A stretch of 64,000 nucleotides of DNA. It comes from Kribbella capetownensis (GTDB lineage Bacteria > Actinomycetota > Actinomycetes > Propionibacteriales > Kribbellaceae). The translations under genes were made by a program, and so were the position numbers. This document shows positions 1 to 8,328 of the stretch, in pieces. Location: the NCBI RefSeq assembly GCF_004331485.1, contig NZ_SJKD01000003.1:434001-498000 (forward strand). The letters run 5' to 3'. The notes under the pieces were generated by a model. The model did no database searches. It was not told where the DNA came from and saw nothing but the letters and a program-made list of their open reading frames with translations. Position 1 is the first letter of the stretch. The number at the start of each line of letters is the position of its first letter.

Positions 1-1089
1 GACGCCGCCGTCGCCGGTCGAGACCGGATAGCCGGTGAGTGCGCCCATCTTCTTGCCCAGGGCAACCAAGGCCGCCTTGTCCGGCGCATCGTCGTTGGTG
101 TATCCCCACGGCGCCAGGATGTCGTTGCCGAAGCTGTGCAGGGTGAGGAAGACGCCCGTCGTACTCGCGGCGGCCGGGTCGTCGATGTCGCCCTTGGTGT
201 CGGCGAAGAGCTTGTCCAGCAGACCCTGGATCGCCATCGTCTCCGGCTCAGACAGCGCCTTGGCGCCCGGGTACGTCTCGTCGCACGGCCCGCCCTCGTT
301 CACATTCCACTGGAACGACGAGTTGCGGTTCAGGTCGACGCCGCCATCGGACGCAGGACAACCGCCGGCGCTGTCGTCGACGTTCTTGCGCTGCAGCACC
401 GGCCGGTCCGGGTTCGACGCGACCACGTCGACGCCGTCCGGATTCGCCATCGGCACGACCCACAGCTCACGGGTGTCCATCAACTCGGTGACCTCGGGAT
501 CGGTGCCGTACGACGAGACCAGCAGGTCGATCCACTGGTACGCGGTCTCGCCGGTCACCAGTTCGCGCGCGTGGATCTGCGTGTGCAACACGAACTTCGG
601 CTTCTTCCCGGTGCTGTTCAGCGCGCAGTCGCCGGCAGCCAGCTTCGTGATGCACAGGGCCTGGATGTCGTGCCCACCCTGTCCCTGCGTCTTCAGCCAC
701 GAGTCGCCGGTGTCGTAGAGCTTCACCAAGTCCGGGTGCGCCGCGGCGACGGCAGCGTTGTGCTGCTCGTGTCCGGCGGCCGTGTGATAGCCGCCGTAGT
801 ACGTCGCTCCCCCGGGCTCAGACCGCGATACCGGGTGATACACGTCCCCGGTCTTCCCCAGTACGACGCCTCGTGCCCGCAACTGCTCGGCCTCGGCAGG
901 AGTCGCGACCACCGTCGGCCGGGTGCCATGCGTGACGTCGTACCCGTCCTTGATCAGGTCGGCGACCGTCAGGCCGGTGGGCAGGCGCATCGAGTAGTAC
1001 GAGAGATCCGGTGGAGCGGCGGCGGAGACGCTGGTCAGCGAGACCAGGACCAGGGCAAAGCTGCACAGGGCAACGACAAGCCTTCGCAT
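1..1089 (-). CDS. Secreted M14 zinc carboxypeptidase, 3' end cut off by window edge
   Basis: The gene starts at ATG 1089 behind a GGAAGGA ribosome site and runs off the left edge after 363 codons, so it never meets a stop here. Residues 1-25 form a signal peptide (MRR, hydrophobic core, AAAPP). The zinc-ligand motif HARE is at residues 173-176; an RNSS..W segment and a downstream LHS (third zinc ligand candidate) follow. The catalytic glutamate of M14 peptidases would lie beyond the edge. Family knowledge: M14 enzymes remove C-terminal residues from peptides outside the cell. It lies 90 bases after the GNAT gene on the same strand and may be a separate unit. Confidence 0.9.
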   Translation of the reverse strand, partial: MRRLVVALCSFALVLVSLTSVSAAAPPDLSYYSMRLPTGLTVADLIKDGYDVTHGTRPTVVATPAEAEQLRARGVVLGKTGDVYHPVSRSEPGGATYYGGYHTAAGHEQHNAAVAAAHPDLVKLYDTGDSWLKTQGQGGHDIQALCITKLAAGDCALNSTGKKPKFVLHTQIHARELVTGETAYQWIDLLVSSYGTDPEVTELMDTRELWVVPMANPDGVDVVASNPDRPVLQRKNVDDSAGGCPASDGGVDLNRNSSFQWNVNEGGPCDETYPGAKALSEPETMAIQGLLDKLFADTKGDIDDPAAASTTGVFLTLHSFGNDILAPWGYTNDDAPDKAALVALGKKMGALTGYPVSTGDGGV

Positions 1090-1179
1090 GCTGTGGGATT
1101 CCTTCCGCGGGGCGGGGCGGCGTAGAGACTCAGCCAACCCCACCCGCGGTCACCGCACTATCACGGAGAGCACGCAGTA

Positions 1180-2004
1180 TCAGAACAAGATCGTCGCGAA
1201 CGTCTCGATCGTCCGGAAGCCGACGCGCTCGTACGCGGCCCGGGCCGGCGCGTTGAACGCGTTGACGTACAGCGTCACCACCGGCGCGACCTGCCGCGCC
1301 AGCTCGACCACGGCGGCCATCCCCGGCGCGGCCAGACCGCGACCGCGGAACTCCGGATCGACCCACACGCCCTGGATCTGGCACACCCCGGTCCCGACCG
1401 ATCCGACCTCGGCCTTGAACACGACCCGGCCGTCCTCGATCCGCGCGAAGGCACGTCCGGCCCGGATCAGCTCGGCGACCCGGGACCGGTAGAACGTCCC
1501 GTCCGGTCCGGTCTGCGGCGGTACGCCGACCTCCTCGGTGTACATGGCCACACAGGCCGGGTAGAGGATCGGCAGCTCGACCGGTTCGACCGCGCGGACC
1601 AGCGGATCCGCGGCGATCAGCGGCGGGTCCTCGATGACCATGAACGGCTGGTTGTCGCGCACCTCGCGGGCCGGACCCCAGTGCGGCTCGAGCGCCGTCC
1701 ACAGCTGCTCGACCTCGCGGGCCGGTCCGAGGATCTGGAAGCAGTTCCGGCCGCGACGCAACGCGTACGCCGCGAACGCACGCAGTGCCGCGTCGTCCGC
1801 GCCCACCGGCACCATGTTGCCGCCCGCATGGCACAGTGCCTCGAGTCCGCCCTTGTCGACGTACCCCCAGACCTCGGCACCCCGCCGTGGATCGAGCCCG
1901 GACGCCTGCACCAGGCTGTCGACGAACACGTTGACCACCGGGTCGCGGGCGATCACGGCGCGCGCCGCCGCGAGGTCACGAGGACCGAGAACCCGTACGC
2001 CCAC
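1180..2004 (-). CDS. GNAT acetyltransferase with N-terminal DUF4081
   Basis: 274 residues. The first ~110 residues resemble DUF4081 (MGVRVLGPRD start, VNVFVDSL), and the second half is a GNAT fold with the acetyl-CoA loop around PEFRGRGLAAPG and a typical C-terminal NAPARAAYERVGF segment. In many actinomycetes this family lies directly after ispG; here ispG is about 8 kb away, with accessory genes between. GTG 2004 is taken as start because a TAGGTT hexamer ends six bases before it and no ribosome site is visible, which fits a leaderless message. The substrate is unknown. Confidence 0.85.
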   Translation of the reverse strand: MGVRVLGPRDLAAARAVIARDPVVNVFVDSLVQASGLDPRRGAEVWGYVDKGGLEALCHAGGNMVPVGADDAALRAFAAYALRRGRNCFQILGPAREVEQLWTALEPHWGPAREVRDNQPFMVIEDPPLIAADPLVRAVEPVELPILYPACVAMYTEEVGVPPQTGPDGTFYRSRVAELIRAGRAFARIEDGRVVFKAEVGSVGTGVCQIQGVWVDPEFRGRGLAAPGMAAVVELARQVAPVVTLYVNAFNAPARAAYERVGFRTIETFATILF

Positions 2005-2010
2005 GCGCAG

Positions 2011-2016
2011 AACCTA
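2011..2016 (-). promoter_or_regulatory. -10 element for leaderless GNAT gene
   Basis: TAGGTT on the minus strand ends six bases before GTG 2004, placing the predicted transcript start at or next to the start codon. No clear -35 was recognised. Confidence 0.45.
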
Positions 2017-2074
2017 GCGGATGATCCTCGGTTCGGCATGCAACGGGGCGTCGGCGGGCCGGGGCTGGACCGGT

Positions 2075-3340
2075 TCAGGCCACCACCGCTCCGTGCCCGG
2101 CCGCGATCCGGCGCAGCGGCGACGTCCACGCCACGGCCACTGCGACGAAGATGAAGCATCCCATCACCACCATGCCGGTCCGGATGCCGTAGTGGTTGCC
2201 GAGCACACCGCCGACCACCGAGCCGAACGTCCAGCCCACACCCCACGACAGCATCCGGGCGGCCGTGTTCACCCGGCCCAGCAGGTGCTCCGGCGTCACC
2301 TGCTGGCGGTAGGAGACGGTGTTCACGATGACCAGCACGTACGCCGATCCCCACACGAGCAGTGCGATGGCGGCCATCTCCCAGCCTCGCGCCAGCGGCG
2401 TGATGACGCCGAGGAGAGCTGACACCGGCAGTGCGTAGAGCGTGATCGCGGCCGGCGACATCCGCTTCAGCAGGCGGGGCAGTCCGACCGCTGCGATCAG
2501 TCCGCCGATCCCCCAGGTCCCCCACACGAGTCCGAACCGCAGTCCCGACGTACCGACGTCCAGAACTCGGTCGCACCACACCACCATCAGCGCCATGAAG
2601 CCGCCGCCGGCGAAGGACTGCAGGCTGCCGACGATCGTCATCGTGCGCACTCCGGCGTGCCCGACCAGGTAGCGCAACCCTTCGGCGATGTCGGCGAGGA
2701 CCACCCGCGTCCGCAGCGGCTGCTGTCCGTCTCGCCGCTCGGACATCGCCCGCATGATCCCGCGGACCGCGAGAGCCGACCCGACGAAGCTCAGTGCGTC
2801 GAGGGTGAGCAGGCTGGCCGGATTCAGCACCGCCAGCGACAGACCGGCCAGCGGTGGGACGAACAACTCGATCAGGCTGGACGCTGTCCAGACCACCGAG
2901 TTCGCCTGCGCTACCCGCGCTCGGCCGACCAGCACTGGCAGCGCACCGAAGTTCGCACCGTCGAAGAACGTGTAGACGCTCTGCACCAGGAACGCGACCA
3001 CCAGCACGTGCGCCACGGTCAGCACGTCGAGCAGATGTGCGACCGGGACCGAGCCGACCAGCACCGCGTTCACCAGATCGGAGTTGACCATCACCCGCCG
3101 CCGGTTCCACCGGTCGGCGAGCGCGCCGGCGAACAGACCGGTCACCAGGTACGGCGCTGCTTCGAGCGCACTCACCAACGCGGTGAGAACGGTCGAACCG
3201 CTCAACCGGTAGACCAGCACCGGCAACGCGATCGCGGTGACCATCGATCCGGTGACGGACAGCGCCCGTGCGAGCCAGTACCGCCGGAAGTCCGGATCGT
3301 CCCGCAGCCGGTCGGGCATCGTCGTCGTCATGCGGGGCAC
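2075..3340 (-). CDS. MFS efflux transporter, DHA3/MFS_3 type
   Basis: 421 residues, about twelve hydrophobic segments. The N-terminal FRRYWLARALS segment, the loop GALADRWNRRRVMV between helices 2 and 3 and the central loop are typical of the macrolide-efflux (DHA3) subfamily. Start is GTG 3340 or ATG 3331, only 9-18 bases after the GNAT stop at 3350, so it is the last gene of the RHH-VOC-GNAT-MFS operon. In such company a drug or toxic-metabolite exporter is likely, but the substrate cannot be read from sequence. Confidence 0.88.
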   Translation of the reverse strand: MPRMTTTMPDRLRDDPDFRRYWLARALSVTGSMVTAIALPVLVYRLSGSTVLTALVSALEAAPYLVTGLFAGALADRWNRRRVMVNSDLVNAVLVGSVPVAHLLDVLTVAHVLVVAFLVQSVYTFFDGANFGALPVLVGRARVAQANSVVWTASSLIELFVPPLAGLSLAVLNPASLLTLDALSFVGSALAVRGIMRAMSERRDGQQPLRTRVVLADIAEGLRYLVGHAGVRTMTIVGSLQSFAGGGFMALMVVWCDRVLDVGTSGLRFGLVWGTWGIGGLIAAVGLPRLLKRMSPAAITLYALPVSALLGVITPLARGWEMAAIALLVWGSAYVLVIVNTVSYRQQVTPEHLLGRVNTAARMLSWGVGWTFGSVVGGVLGNHYGIRTGMVVMGCFIFVAVAVAWTSPLRRIAAGHGAVVA

Positions 3341-3349
3341 TCTGCAACT

Positions 3350-3832
3350 TCAAGTCGTCTGGAGGTCAAGGCGCATCCACATCAGTTCGACGCCGAGATC
3401 GCGGTCCGGGGTCTTCGGTGCCTCGCCGAACCCGTTGGCCCGGTAGAAGCCGATCGCCTGCTCGCTGCCGACCAGGACGTCCAGCAGGAGTTCCGTCGTA
3501 CCCTCCGGCAAGGCTTTGACGGCCGCATCGAGGAGCGCCTTGCCGACGCCGTTGCGCTGGTGGTCCGGCAGAACGTACAGCTTCCACATCACCCAGAAGC
3601 CGCCCTCGCGGCCGAGGCCGACGATTCCGACCAACTGGTCGCCGTCGGCCGCGACCAGGGTGATGCCGTTGCGGATGCCGCGTTCGACCGCCTCCGGCGA
3701 CCACCACTGCGCGAGTCCGTCGGTGATGAACCCGTCCGCCACCAGACCGGCGTACGCGACCGGCCAGGTCGTCAGCCCGATCTGCCGGATCGCCTCGACG
3801 TCACCGACCTCGGCCCGGCGGACCGTGATCAT
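3350..3832 (-). CDS. GNAT family N-acetyltransferase
   Basis: 160 residues from ATG 3832, whose ATG overlaps the TGA of the VOC gene (ATGA), implying translational coupling. It has the GNAT core: [11 protein letters not shown] start, strand-loop with VLPDHQRNGVGKALL (acetyl-CoA pyrophosphate loop, Q/R-x-x-G-x-G/A), and EQAIGFYRANGF near the C-terminus. An open frame extends upstream to 4366 inside the VOC gene, but that part is a frame shadow. Neighbours suggest modification of a small toxic compound; the substrate is unknown. Confidence 0.88.
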   Translation of the reverse strand: MITVRRAEVGDVEAIRQIGLTTWPVAYAGLVADGFITDGLAQWWSPEAVERGIRNGITLVAADGDQLVGIVGLGREGGFWVMWKLYVLPDHQRNGVGKALLDAAVKALPEGTTELLLDVLVGSEQAIGFYRANGFGEAPKTPDRDLGVELMWMRLDLQTT

Positions 3833-4476
3833 CCGTGCACCACCATCGGCAGCCCGTCCGGATCCACGATCTCGAGCGTGCCGCCGGTCCGCGTCACCTG
3901 ATAGCCGGCGTCCGTCAGGCGCCGCAGTACCGCGGCCAGGTCCTCGCTCGTCGACAGATCCATCCGCACGCCCTCCTTCTCGCCTGGGCCGAAGTACACC
4001 TGCTGTCGCGTCCCGAGGAGGTCCAGGATCTGCGTCCAGCCCGCCTGGTCCGTGTCGGTCAGGTATGGCGTGACGCTCCAGCGGTCGTCCGGCGGCGTCT
4101 CGTTGAGCCGGTAGCCGTACAGGTCCTCGCTGCGCTCGTCGACCCACAGCTTCGTCCCGTTCGGGGCGATCGCCGACAGGATCCGGCCGTACGCCTCGTC
4201 CCAGATCGACACGTCGGCGTACCCGGCATCGTCCAGCGTCGCCTTCAGCGCGTCGAGGTCCTCGGCTTCGAAAACCAGGTCCGTCTGCCCCGGCCGGCCA
4301 CCGGTCGAACTGGTGGCGGCGTCGTGCAGCGCGATCATCCCCTGCCCCGCGAGCATCACCGCCCACCCTCCCCGCTCGGACTCGATCCGGGCCGTCAGGC
4401 CCACAGTCTCCAGGAACGCCCGCATCGCGTCCACGTCATTCGTGAACCGCAGCGGCCGGATCACCACGCCCGTCAT
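3829..4476 (-). CDS. Two-module VOC (glyoxalase/bleomycin-resistance) protein
   Basis: 215 residues, long enough for two beta-alpha-beta-beta-beta modules: residues ~5-110 ([15 protein letters not shown]... [10 protein letters not shown]) and ~125-215 (TPYLTDTD... [15 protein letters not shown]). The ATG at 4476 overlaps the TGA of the upstream RHH gene, and its own TGA overlaps the GNAT ATG. VOC proteins either bind drugs or carry out metal-dependent reactions; the conserved metal ligands are not obvious here, so a binding/sequestration role is as likely as catalysis. Confidence 0.85.
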   Translation of the reverse strand: MTGVVIRPLRFTNDVDAMRAFLETVGLTARIESERGGWAVMLAGQGMIALHDAATSSTGGRPGQTDLVFEAEDLDALKATLDDAGYADVSIWDEAYGRILSAIAPNGTKLWVDERSEDLYGYRLNETPPDDRWSVTPYLTDTDQAGWTQILDLLGTRQQVYFGPGEKEGVRMDLSTSEDLAAVLRRLTDAGYQVTRTGGTLEIVDPDGLPMVVHG

Positions 4477-4637
4477 CCCCTCGCCTCCCCACGCTTGTCC
4501 AGGTACTCCGTCAGCGCCTGCTCCACCAGTGCGGACAGGCTGGCCGCCTCGTCGATCGCCTTGTGCTTCACCCGGCGGACCAACTCGGGCGGCAGATACA
4601 CGTTGAACTGCACCTTCTTGCCGCCGTCAGCACTCAT
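4473..4637 (-). CDS. Small ribbon-helix-helix DNA-binding protein
   Basis: 54 residues from ATG 4637. The order is an N-terminal strand ([13 protein letters not shown]), then two helices ([29 protein letters not shown], split over residues 20-49), the classic RHH/CopG plan; NVYLPPEL is the DNA-contacting strand with a helix cap. It ends in an ATGA overlap with the VOC gene. It is the first gene of the operon and faces a divergent VOC gene across 52 bases that contain a palindrome, so it is likely the local repressor. No toxin partner is present, which argues against an antitoxin role. Confidence 0.82.
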   Translation of the reverse strand: MSADGGKKVQFNVYLPPELVRRVKHKAIDEAASLSALVEQALTEYLDKRGEARG

Positions 4638-4645
4638 GGCTATAT

Positions 4646-4659
4646 TGCTAGCATCCTAG
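4646..4659. promoter_or_regulatory. Candidate RHH operator between divergent genes
   Basis: The 8-base palindrome TGCTAGCA (4646-4653) overlaps a pair of CTAG tetramers eight bases apart (4648, 4656). CTAG is rare in GC-rich DNA. TATATT at 4641 could serve as -10 for the plus-strand VOC gene. RHH dimers bind short tandem sites of this kind; which protein binds is inference. Confidence 0.45.
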
Positions 4660-4689
4660 ACAGCTACCAGTCAACGGAGGAGTACGACG

Positions 4690-5055
4690 ATGAACCTCAG
4701 CTTCGACCACCTGGGCCTGCTCTCCGACACGAAGGCGAAGAACCAGGACTTGGCCGACTTCTTCTCCGGCGTACTCGGCCTGGAGATCTCGGGCAACGCC
4801 GGCGACGGGTACGCCGAGGTGAAGGCCGGTGCGATCACCATCGCACTGCACACCGGCGCGATGGTGGACGGGTTCGGTGCGCATGGGGGGACGTTGCTGC
4901 AGTTCCGCAGCGACGACGTGCGGGCCGACATCGAGGAGATCCGCGGGCGCGGCGGGAACGTCGCGCTCGAGCCGGTCGACACCGACTGGGGCACGACGTC
5001 CGCGTACGTCGCCGGCCCGCACGGCGTACTGGTGGAGCTCTACAAGTTCAACTGA
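4690..5055 (+). CDS. Single-module VOC/glyoxalase-like protein
   Basis: 121 residues behind a strong GGAGGAG ribosome site. One VOC module: FDHLGL near the N-terminus offers a metal-ligand histidine (H7), THTGAM-type centre, and PHGVLVELY ends with the glutamate usually used as the last ligand. It is transcribed away from the RHH-VOC-GNAT-MFS operon and shares its control region. Its stop overlaps the thioredoxin stop on the other strand by eight bases. Function could be lactoylglutathione-lyase-like or drug binding. Confidence 0.85.
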   Translation: MNLSFDHLGLLSDTKAKNQDLADFFSGVLGLEISGNAGDGYAEVKAGAITIALHTGAMVDGFGAHGGTLLQFRSDDVRADIEEIRGRGGNVALEPVDTDWGTTSAYVAGPHGVLVELYKFN

Positions 5056-5386
5056 CCCGAGCGGCGAGCGCGTCGTCGAGTTCCTTGTTGAGCTTGGCTC
5101 GGGGGCGCGCGCCGACGACGGACCAGATGACCTCGCCGCGGTGGAACAGCATCAGCGTGGGCAACGCCATCACGCGGTAGCGGGCGGAGATCTCGGGGTT
5201 CTCGTCGGAGTTCAGCTTCACCACGGTGAGTTGGTCCGCGCGTTCGGCGGCGACCTGGGCCAGCAGCGGGGCGATCTGGTGGCAGGGCGGGCACCACTGC
5301 GCCCAGAAGTCCACCAGCACCGGCTTGTCCGCGCGCAGTACCAGCTCGTCGAACGTCCCCTCGTCGACCGCTTGCAGGTCAGTCAT
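5048..5386 (-). CDS. Thioredoxin with unusual WCPPC active site
   Basis: 112 residues, a complete single-domain thioredoxin: VDFWAQWCPPC (C32, C35) and the cis-proline loop ALPTLM near residue 77. The usual bacterial thioredoxin has WCGPC; Pro-Pro between the cysteines should shift the redox potential (family knowledge from CxxC variants). The ATG at 5386 overlaps the TGA of the merR gene, so both are made from one message and thiol status probably feeds into regulation. Cytoplasmic; no signal peptide. Confidence 0.92.
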   Translation of the reverse strand: MTDLQAVDEGTFDELVLRADKPVLVDFWAQWCPPCHQIAPLLAQVAAERADQLTVVKLNSDENPEISARYRVMALPTLMLFHRGEVIWSVVGARPRAKLNKELDDALAARVS

Positions 5387-5751
5387 AGTTGCTTCATCCT
5401 CCAGTTCTCGGCATCGGACAGGAGGTCGGTGAGCCGGGCCCGCAGGTCGGTGAGTTCGGTGATCCGCCGGTCCACTTCGGCGATCCGGGTCCGGTACGCC
5501 GTCAGCGACGCCGGGCAGACGTCCGCCCGTTCGTTCCCGGCCCGCAAGCACTCGATGAACGGGTACGTCTGCTCCGCGGTCAGCCCGAGACTCAGCAACG
5601 CCTTCACCTCACGCACCACGACCACGTCGTCCGGCTCGTACGTGCGGTACCCGTTGGCCTCGCGCCGGGGTTTGAGCAGTCCCTGCGACTCGTAGTACCG
5701 CACCGCCTTGACCGTGACTCCGGCCTCGGCCGCCAGATCGCTGATCCGCAT
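5383..5751 (-). CDS. MerR-family regulator of the thioredoxin gene
   Basis: 122 residues. Residues 1-70 form the winged helix typical of MerR proteins (MRISDLAAEAGVTVKAVRYYE, then GYRTYEPDD), followed by a dimerisation helix. Two cysteines, C68 and C79, flank the start of that helix; they are not in the positions used by SoxR for its iron-sulfur cluster. Start ATG 5751 follows AAGGAGG. It precedes trx with a 4-base overlap, and its own promoter has a MerR-type dyad, so autoregulation is likely. The signal may be a thiol oxidant or a metal. Confidence 0.88.
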   Translation of the reverse strand: MRISDLAAEAGVTVKAVRYYESQGLLKPRREANGYRTYEPDDVVVVREVKALLSLGLTAEQTYPFIECLRAGNERADVCPASLTAYRTRIAEVDRRITELTDLRARLTDLLSDAENWRMKQL

Positions 5752-5769
5752 CCCGCCTCCTTCACTCCG

Positions 5770-5801
5770 ACGCTAAACCTTGCCCCTGGGGTCAAGGTCA
5801 A
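5770..5801 (-). promoter_or_regulatory. MerR-type promoter with operator dyad
   Basis: On the minus strand TTGACC (5801-5796) and TAGCGT (5775-5770) are separated by 20 bases, the over-long spacer typical of MerR-activated promoters. A 22-base dyad (5777-5798) with ACCTTG/CAAGGT arms and CCC/GGG inside fills the spacer; 9 of 11 positions pair. Confidence 0.7.
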
Positions 5802-5832
5802 GTCAGGATAGCCCGCAGGCTGTTCGCCGGCG

Positions 5833-7449
5833 TCAATGGCCGCGGAACGCCTCCTCCAGCCACCACGACGGCTGGTCCCCGACGACCTTCGCGTCCACCA
5901 GCAGCGGCGCCGAGCGTGGACCGTCCAACCAGTCCCTGACCGCGGCGAGGTCGCCTGTGGTACGCACAGTCGCGGCCTCGAAGCCGAACCCGAGGCCGAT
6001 CGCGGCGAGGTCGGTCGGCGGGAACGTCACCGTGTCCAACGGGTGCCCGCCGGCACCGAAGTGGTGCACCTCGGCGCCGTACGCGTCGTCGTTGTACACG
6101 ACCACCAGCATCGGCAGGCCGAGCCGGCGTACGGTGTCGAGCTCCGCGGCGCTCATCAGCGCACCGCCGTCGCCGAGAGCGGCGACGGGCAGCCGTTCCG
6201 GCTGTGCCAGCGCGGCGCCGATCGCGGTGGCAAGCCCCAGCCCGACCGACTGGAACGCCTGGGTGAAGCACAAGCCGTTCTCGTCCGGCACCGACAGGAA
6301 CGCGCTGGGGTAGCCCATGAAGTTACCGGAGTCGACGGCGACCACGCGTTCGGCCGGAAGGAGATCATCGAGCGCGATACTCAGCGTCCGCGGGTCGATC
6401 CGCTCCGCCGTGCTCGTGTCGTGGTACCCGACGTCCCGCCAGCGCACGCTGCCGAGCTCGGCCGTGCGGCAGCCCACCCGCGGTTCGCCGAACGCGTCGA
6501 GCACCATCGTGGCGGTGAGCCCGACGTCGCCGGTAACGCTCAACTGGATATCCCGATGGGCACCGAGCGCCGAGGCGTCGTCGTCGACCTGCACGACGGT
6601 CGTGCCGGGTCCGATCAGCTGACCGTGCCGCGTCGTCCACATGTTCAGGGCGCATCCCCAACCCACGATGAGGTCGGCGGCACGGATCAGCTCGGCGCTC
6701 CGTGGCGAGGCGAAGCCTCCTGAGATCCCGAGCGACCAGGGGTTGCCACGGAACAGCCCGTGCGCGACGGCCGACGTCGCGAGAAGCGCGCCACACCGTT
6801 CAGCCAGCAGTTCAAGGGCCTGTCGACGTCCACGCGACCCACGTCCCGCGACGAACACCGGTCGCTCCGCACGCTGCAGCAGGCCCGTCAGAGCGGTGAC
6901 CTCGGTGGCGTCCGGCACCACCCCGTCCCGTGGGGGTGGCGGCGCGACGGCCGGTGCCTCAGCGGCAATCTCCAACGCCTGCACGGGAAGCGGTACGTTC
7001 AGCAGCACTGTCCGGCGTTCGTGGATGGCCGTCGCCACTGCGCCCAGTGCCTCCGCCACCGCGGTCTCCGCCGAGGTGACGCGCACCGGCACCGCACCCA
7101 CCGAACGGGCGAGCGCCTCCTGGTCGACGTAAAAGTTCGACCTCGGCTCGGTGACTTCCGCCGCCACGACGACCATCGGCGTCCGGCTCTTCGCCGCCTC
7201 GGCGATTCCGGTCATCGCGTTCGTCAGGCCGCACCCCTGATGGACCGAAAGCGCGGCGACCGTCCCGCTCATCCGCGCGTACGCGTCTGCCATCGTGGCC
7301 GCGCCGCCCTCGTGCCGCGCGGCGACGAACCGCGCGCCGGCGGCCACCATCGCGTTCGTGAGGTGGAAGTTGCCCGACCCGATCACGCCGAACACCTGGC
7401 GGACGCCCGCGGCCGCCAGCGTCCGGCCGACGGCGACGGCGACGTTCAT
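5833..7449 (-). CDS. Thiamine-diphosphate-dependent enzyme, acetolactate-synthase superfamily
   Basis: 538 residues, usual length for the family. The N-terminal PYR domain carries the activating glutamate in HEGGAA (E47), the middle domain spans ~185-330, and the C-terminal PP domain has the TPP/Mg motif GDGG...~25 residues...NDDAYG. It begins in a 4-base ATGA overlap with the cyclase gene, which ties the two functions. It lacks strong signatures of true acetolactate synthase (regulatory subunit gene absent, short N-terminus), so it may be a decarboxylase, carboligase or ring-opening hydrolase. The substrate is not known. Confidence 0.85.
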   Translation of the reverse strand: MNVAVAVGRTLAAAGVRQVFGVIGSGNFHLTNAMVAAGARFVAARHEGGAATMADAYARMSGTVAALSVHQGCGLTNAMTGIAEAAKSRTPMVVVAAEVTEPRSNFYVDQEALARSVGAVPVRVTSAETAVAEALGAVATAIHERRTVLLNVPLPVQALEIAAEAPAVAPPPPRDGVVPDATEVTALTGLLQRAERPVFVAGRGSRGRRQALELLAERCGALLATSAVAHGLFRGNPWSLGISGGFASPRSAELIRAADLIVGWGCALNMWTTRHGQLIGPGTTVVQVDDDASALGAHRDIQLSVTGDVGLTATMVLDAFGEPRVGCRTAELGSVRWRDVGYHDTSTAERIDPRTLSIALDDLLPAERVVAVDSGNFMGYPSAFLSVPDENGLCFTQAFQSVGLGLATAIGAALAQPERLPVAALGDGGALMSAAELDTVRRLGLPMLVVVYNDDAYGAEVHHFGAGGHPLDTVTFPPTDLAAIGLGFGFEAATVRTTGDLAAVRDWLDGPRSAPLLVDAKVVGDQPSWWLEEAFRGH

Positions 7450-8231
7450 CGGGATTCGACCAGCGCGAGCACCCGTGCGGGAGCGCCGGAGCCGGTGACG
7501 ATCGGCAACGGTCCGGCGATGACGACGGCGCCGATCGGTGGCAACTTGGCGAGGTTCTGCAGCTGCGTCAACCCGTACTTGTCACTGCCCATCAGGTAGG
7601 AATGGCACGGGAACGGCGGGTCGAACGAGTGCGCCCTCCCGGCGTCGGTACCGACGGTCTCGACACCGAGGCCGAGTACGGGCGACTCATGCGCCACCCA
7701 CCGCGCGCACTCAGGCGACAGGCCCGGCGTGTGCGGCCCGGTCTCGTCGGCGTTCAGGAACGCCTCCTGCGAGTGTGACCGGGTGTCCCAGCCCGTGCGA
7801 ACGAACAGCCAACCACCTGACGGCAGCGGCACGTTCTCCGCCTCCCAGGCTTGGATGTGGTCCACCTCGACGAGGAAGTCGGGGTTCTTCTCCACCTCCG
7901 CGCTGAAGTCGAGCACGACCGCCGGCGCGATCAGCTTGCGGACCGGGACCGACGCCACGTCGGCGAGGTCCTTGCCCGTGACCCAATGGTTCGGCGCGTC
8001 GAAGTGGGTGCCGGTGTGCTCGCCGCTGGTGAAGTTGTTCCAGTACCACGCCGGCCCGCGCTCGTCGTACCTGCTGATCTCCTCCAGCGCGAACGGCGCC
8101 GTCTGCCCGAACTCCGGGGGCAGCTGGATGACCGGCGTCGACGCGGACAGCGGCGACGTCAGGTCCACCACCTCGACCGACCCATCGGCGAGTGCTGCGA
8201 CGAGTACCGACAAGGGCGACGAGGCGGTCAT
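7446..8231 (-). CDS. Metal-dependent cyclase/kynurenine-formamidase-like hydrolase
   Basis: 261 residues of the cyclase family. The metal-binding signature HTGTHFDAP lies at residues 72-80, followed by W and a later H-rich segment (CHSYLMGSD). Start ATG 8231 follows a GGAGG site. The family hydrolyses N-formyl amides, isatin or cyclic amides and uses a divalent metal. Coupled to the TPP enzyme by ATGA overlap, it may supply or remove that enzyme's substrate or product; a small catabolic pair is the simplest reading. Confidence 0.85.
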   Translation of the reverse strand: MTASSPLSVLVAALADGSVEVVDLTSPLSASTPVIQLPPEFGQTAPFALEEISRYDERGPAWYWNNFTSGEHTGTHFDAPNHWVTGKDLADVASVPVRKLIAPAVVLDFSAEVEKNPDFLVEVDHIQAWEAENVPLPSGGWLFVRTGWDTRSHSQEAFLNADETGPHTPGLSPECARWVAHESPVLGLGVETVGTDAGRAHSFDPPFPCHSYLMGSDKYGLTQLQNLAKLPPIGAVVIAGPLPIVTGSGAPARVLALVESR

Positions 8232-8328
8232 GCGGACCTCCGAGGGAGTGGCGTACGAGACCCCCCGACGCTAGGGCGACGACCGTCACCTCGTCCAGGA
8301 TTTCGCCCAGCGCCACGGATCAGCCAGC

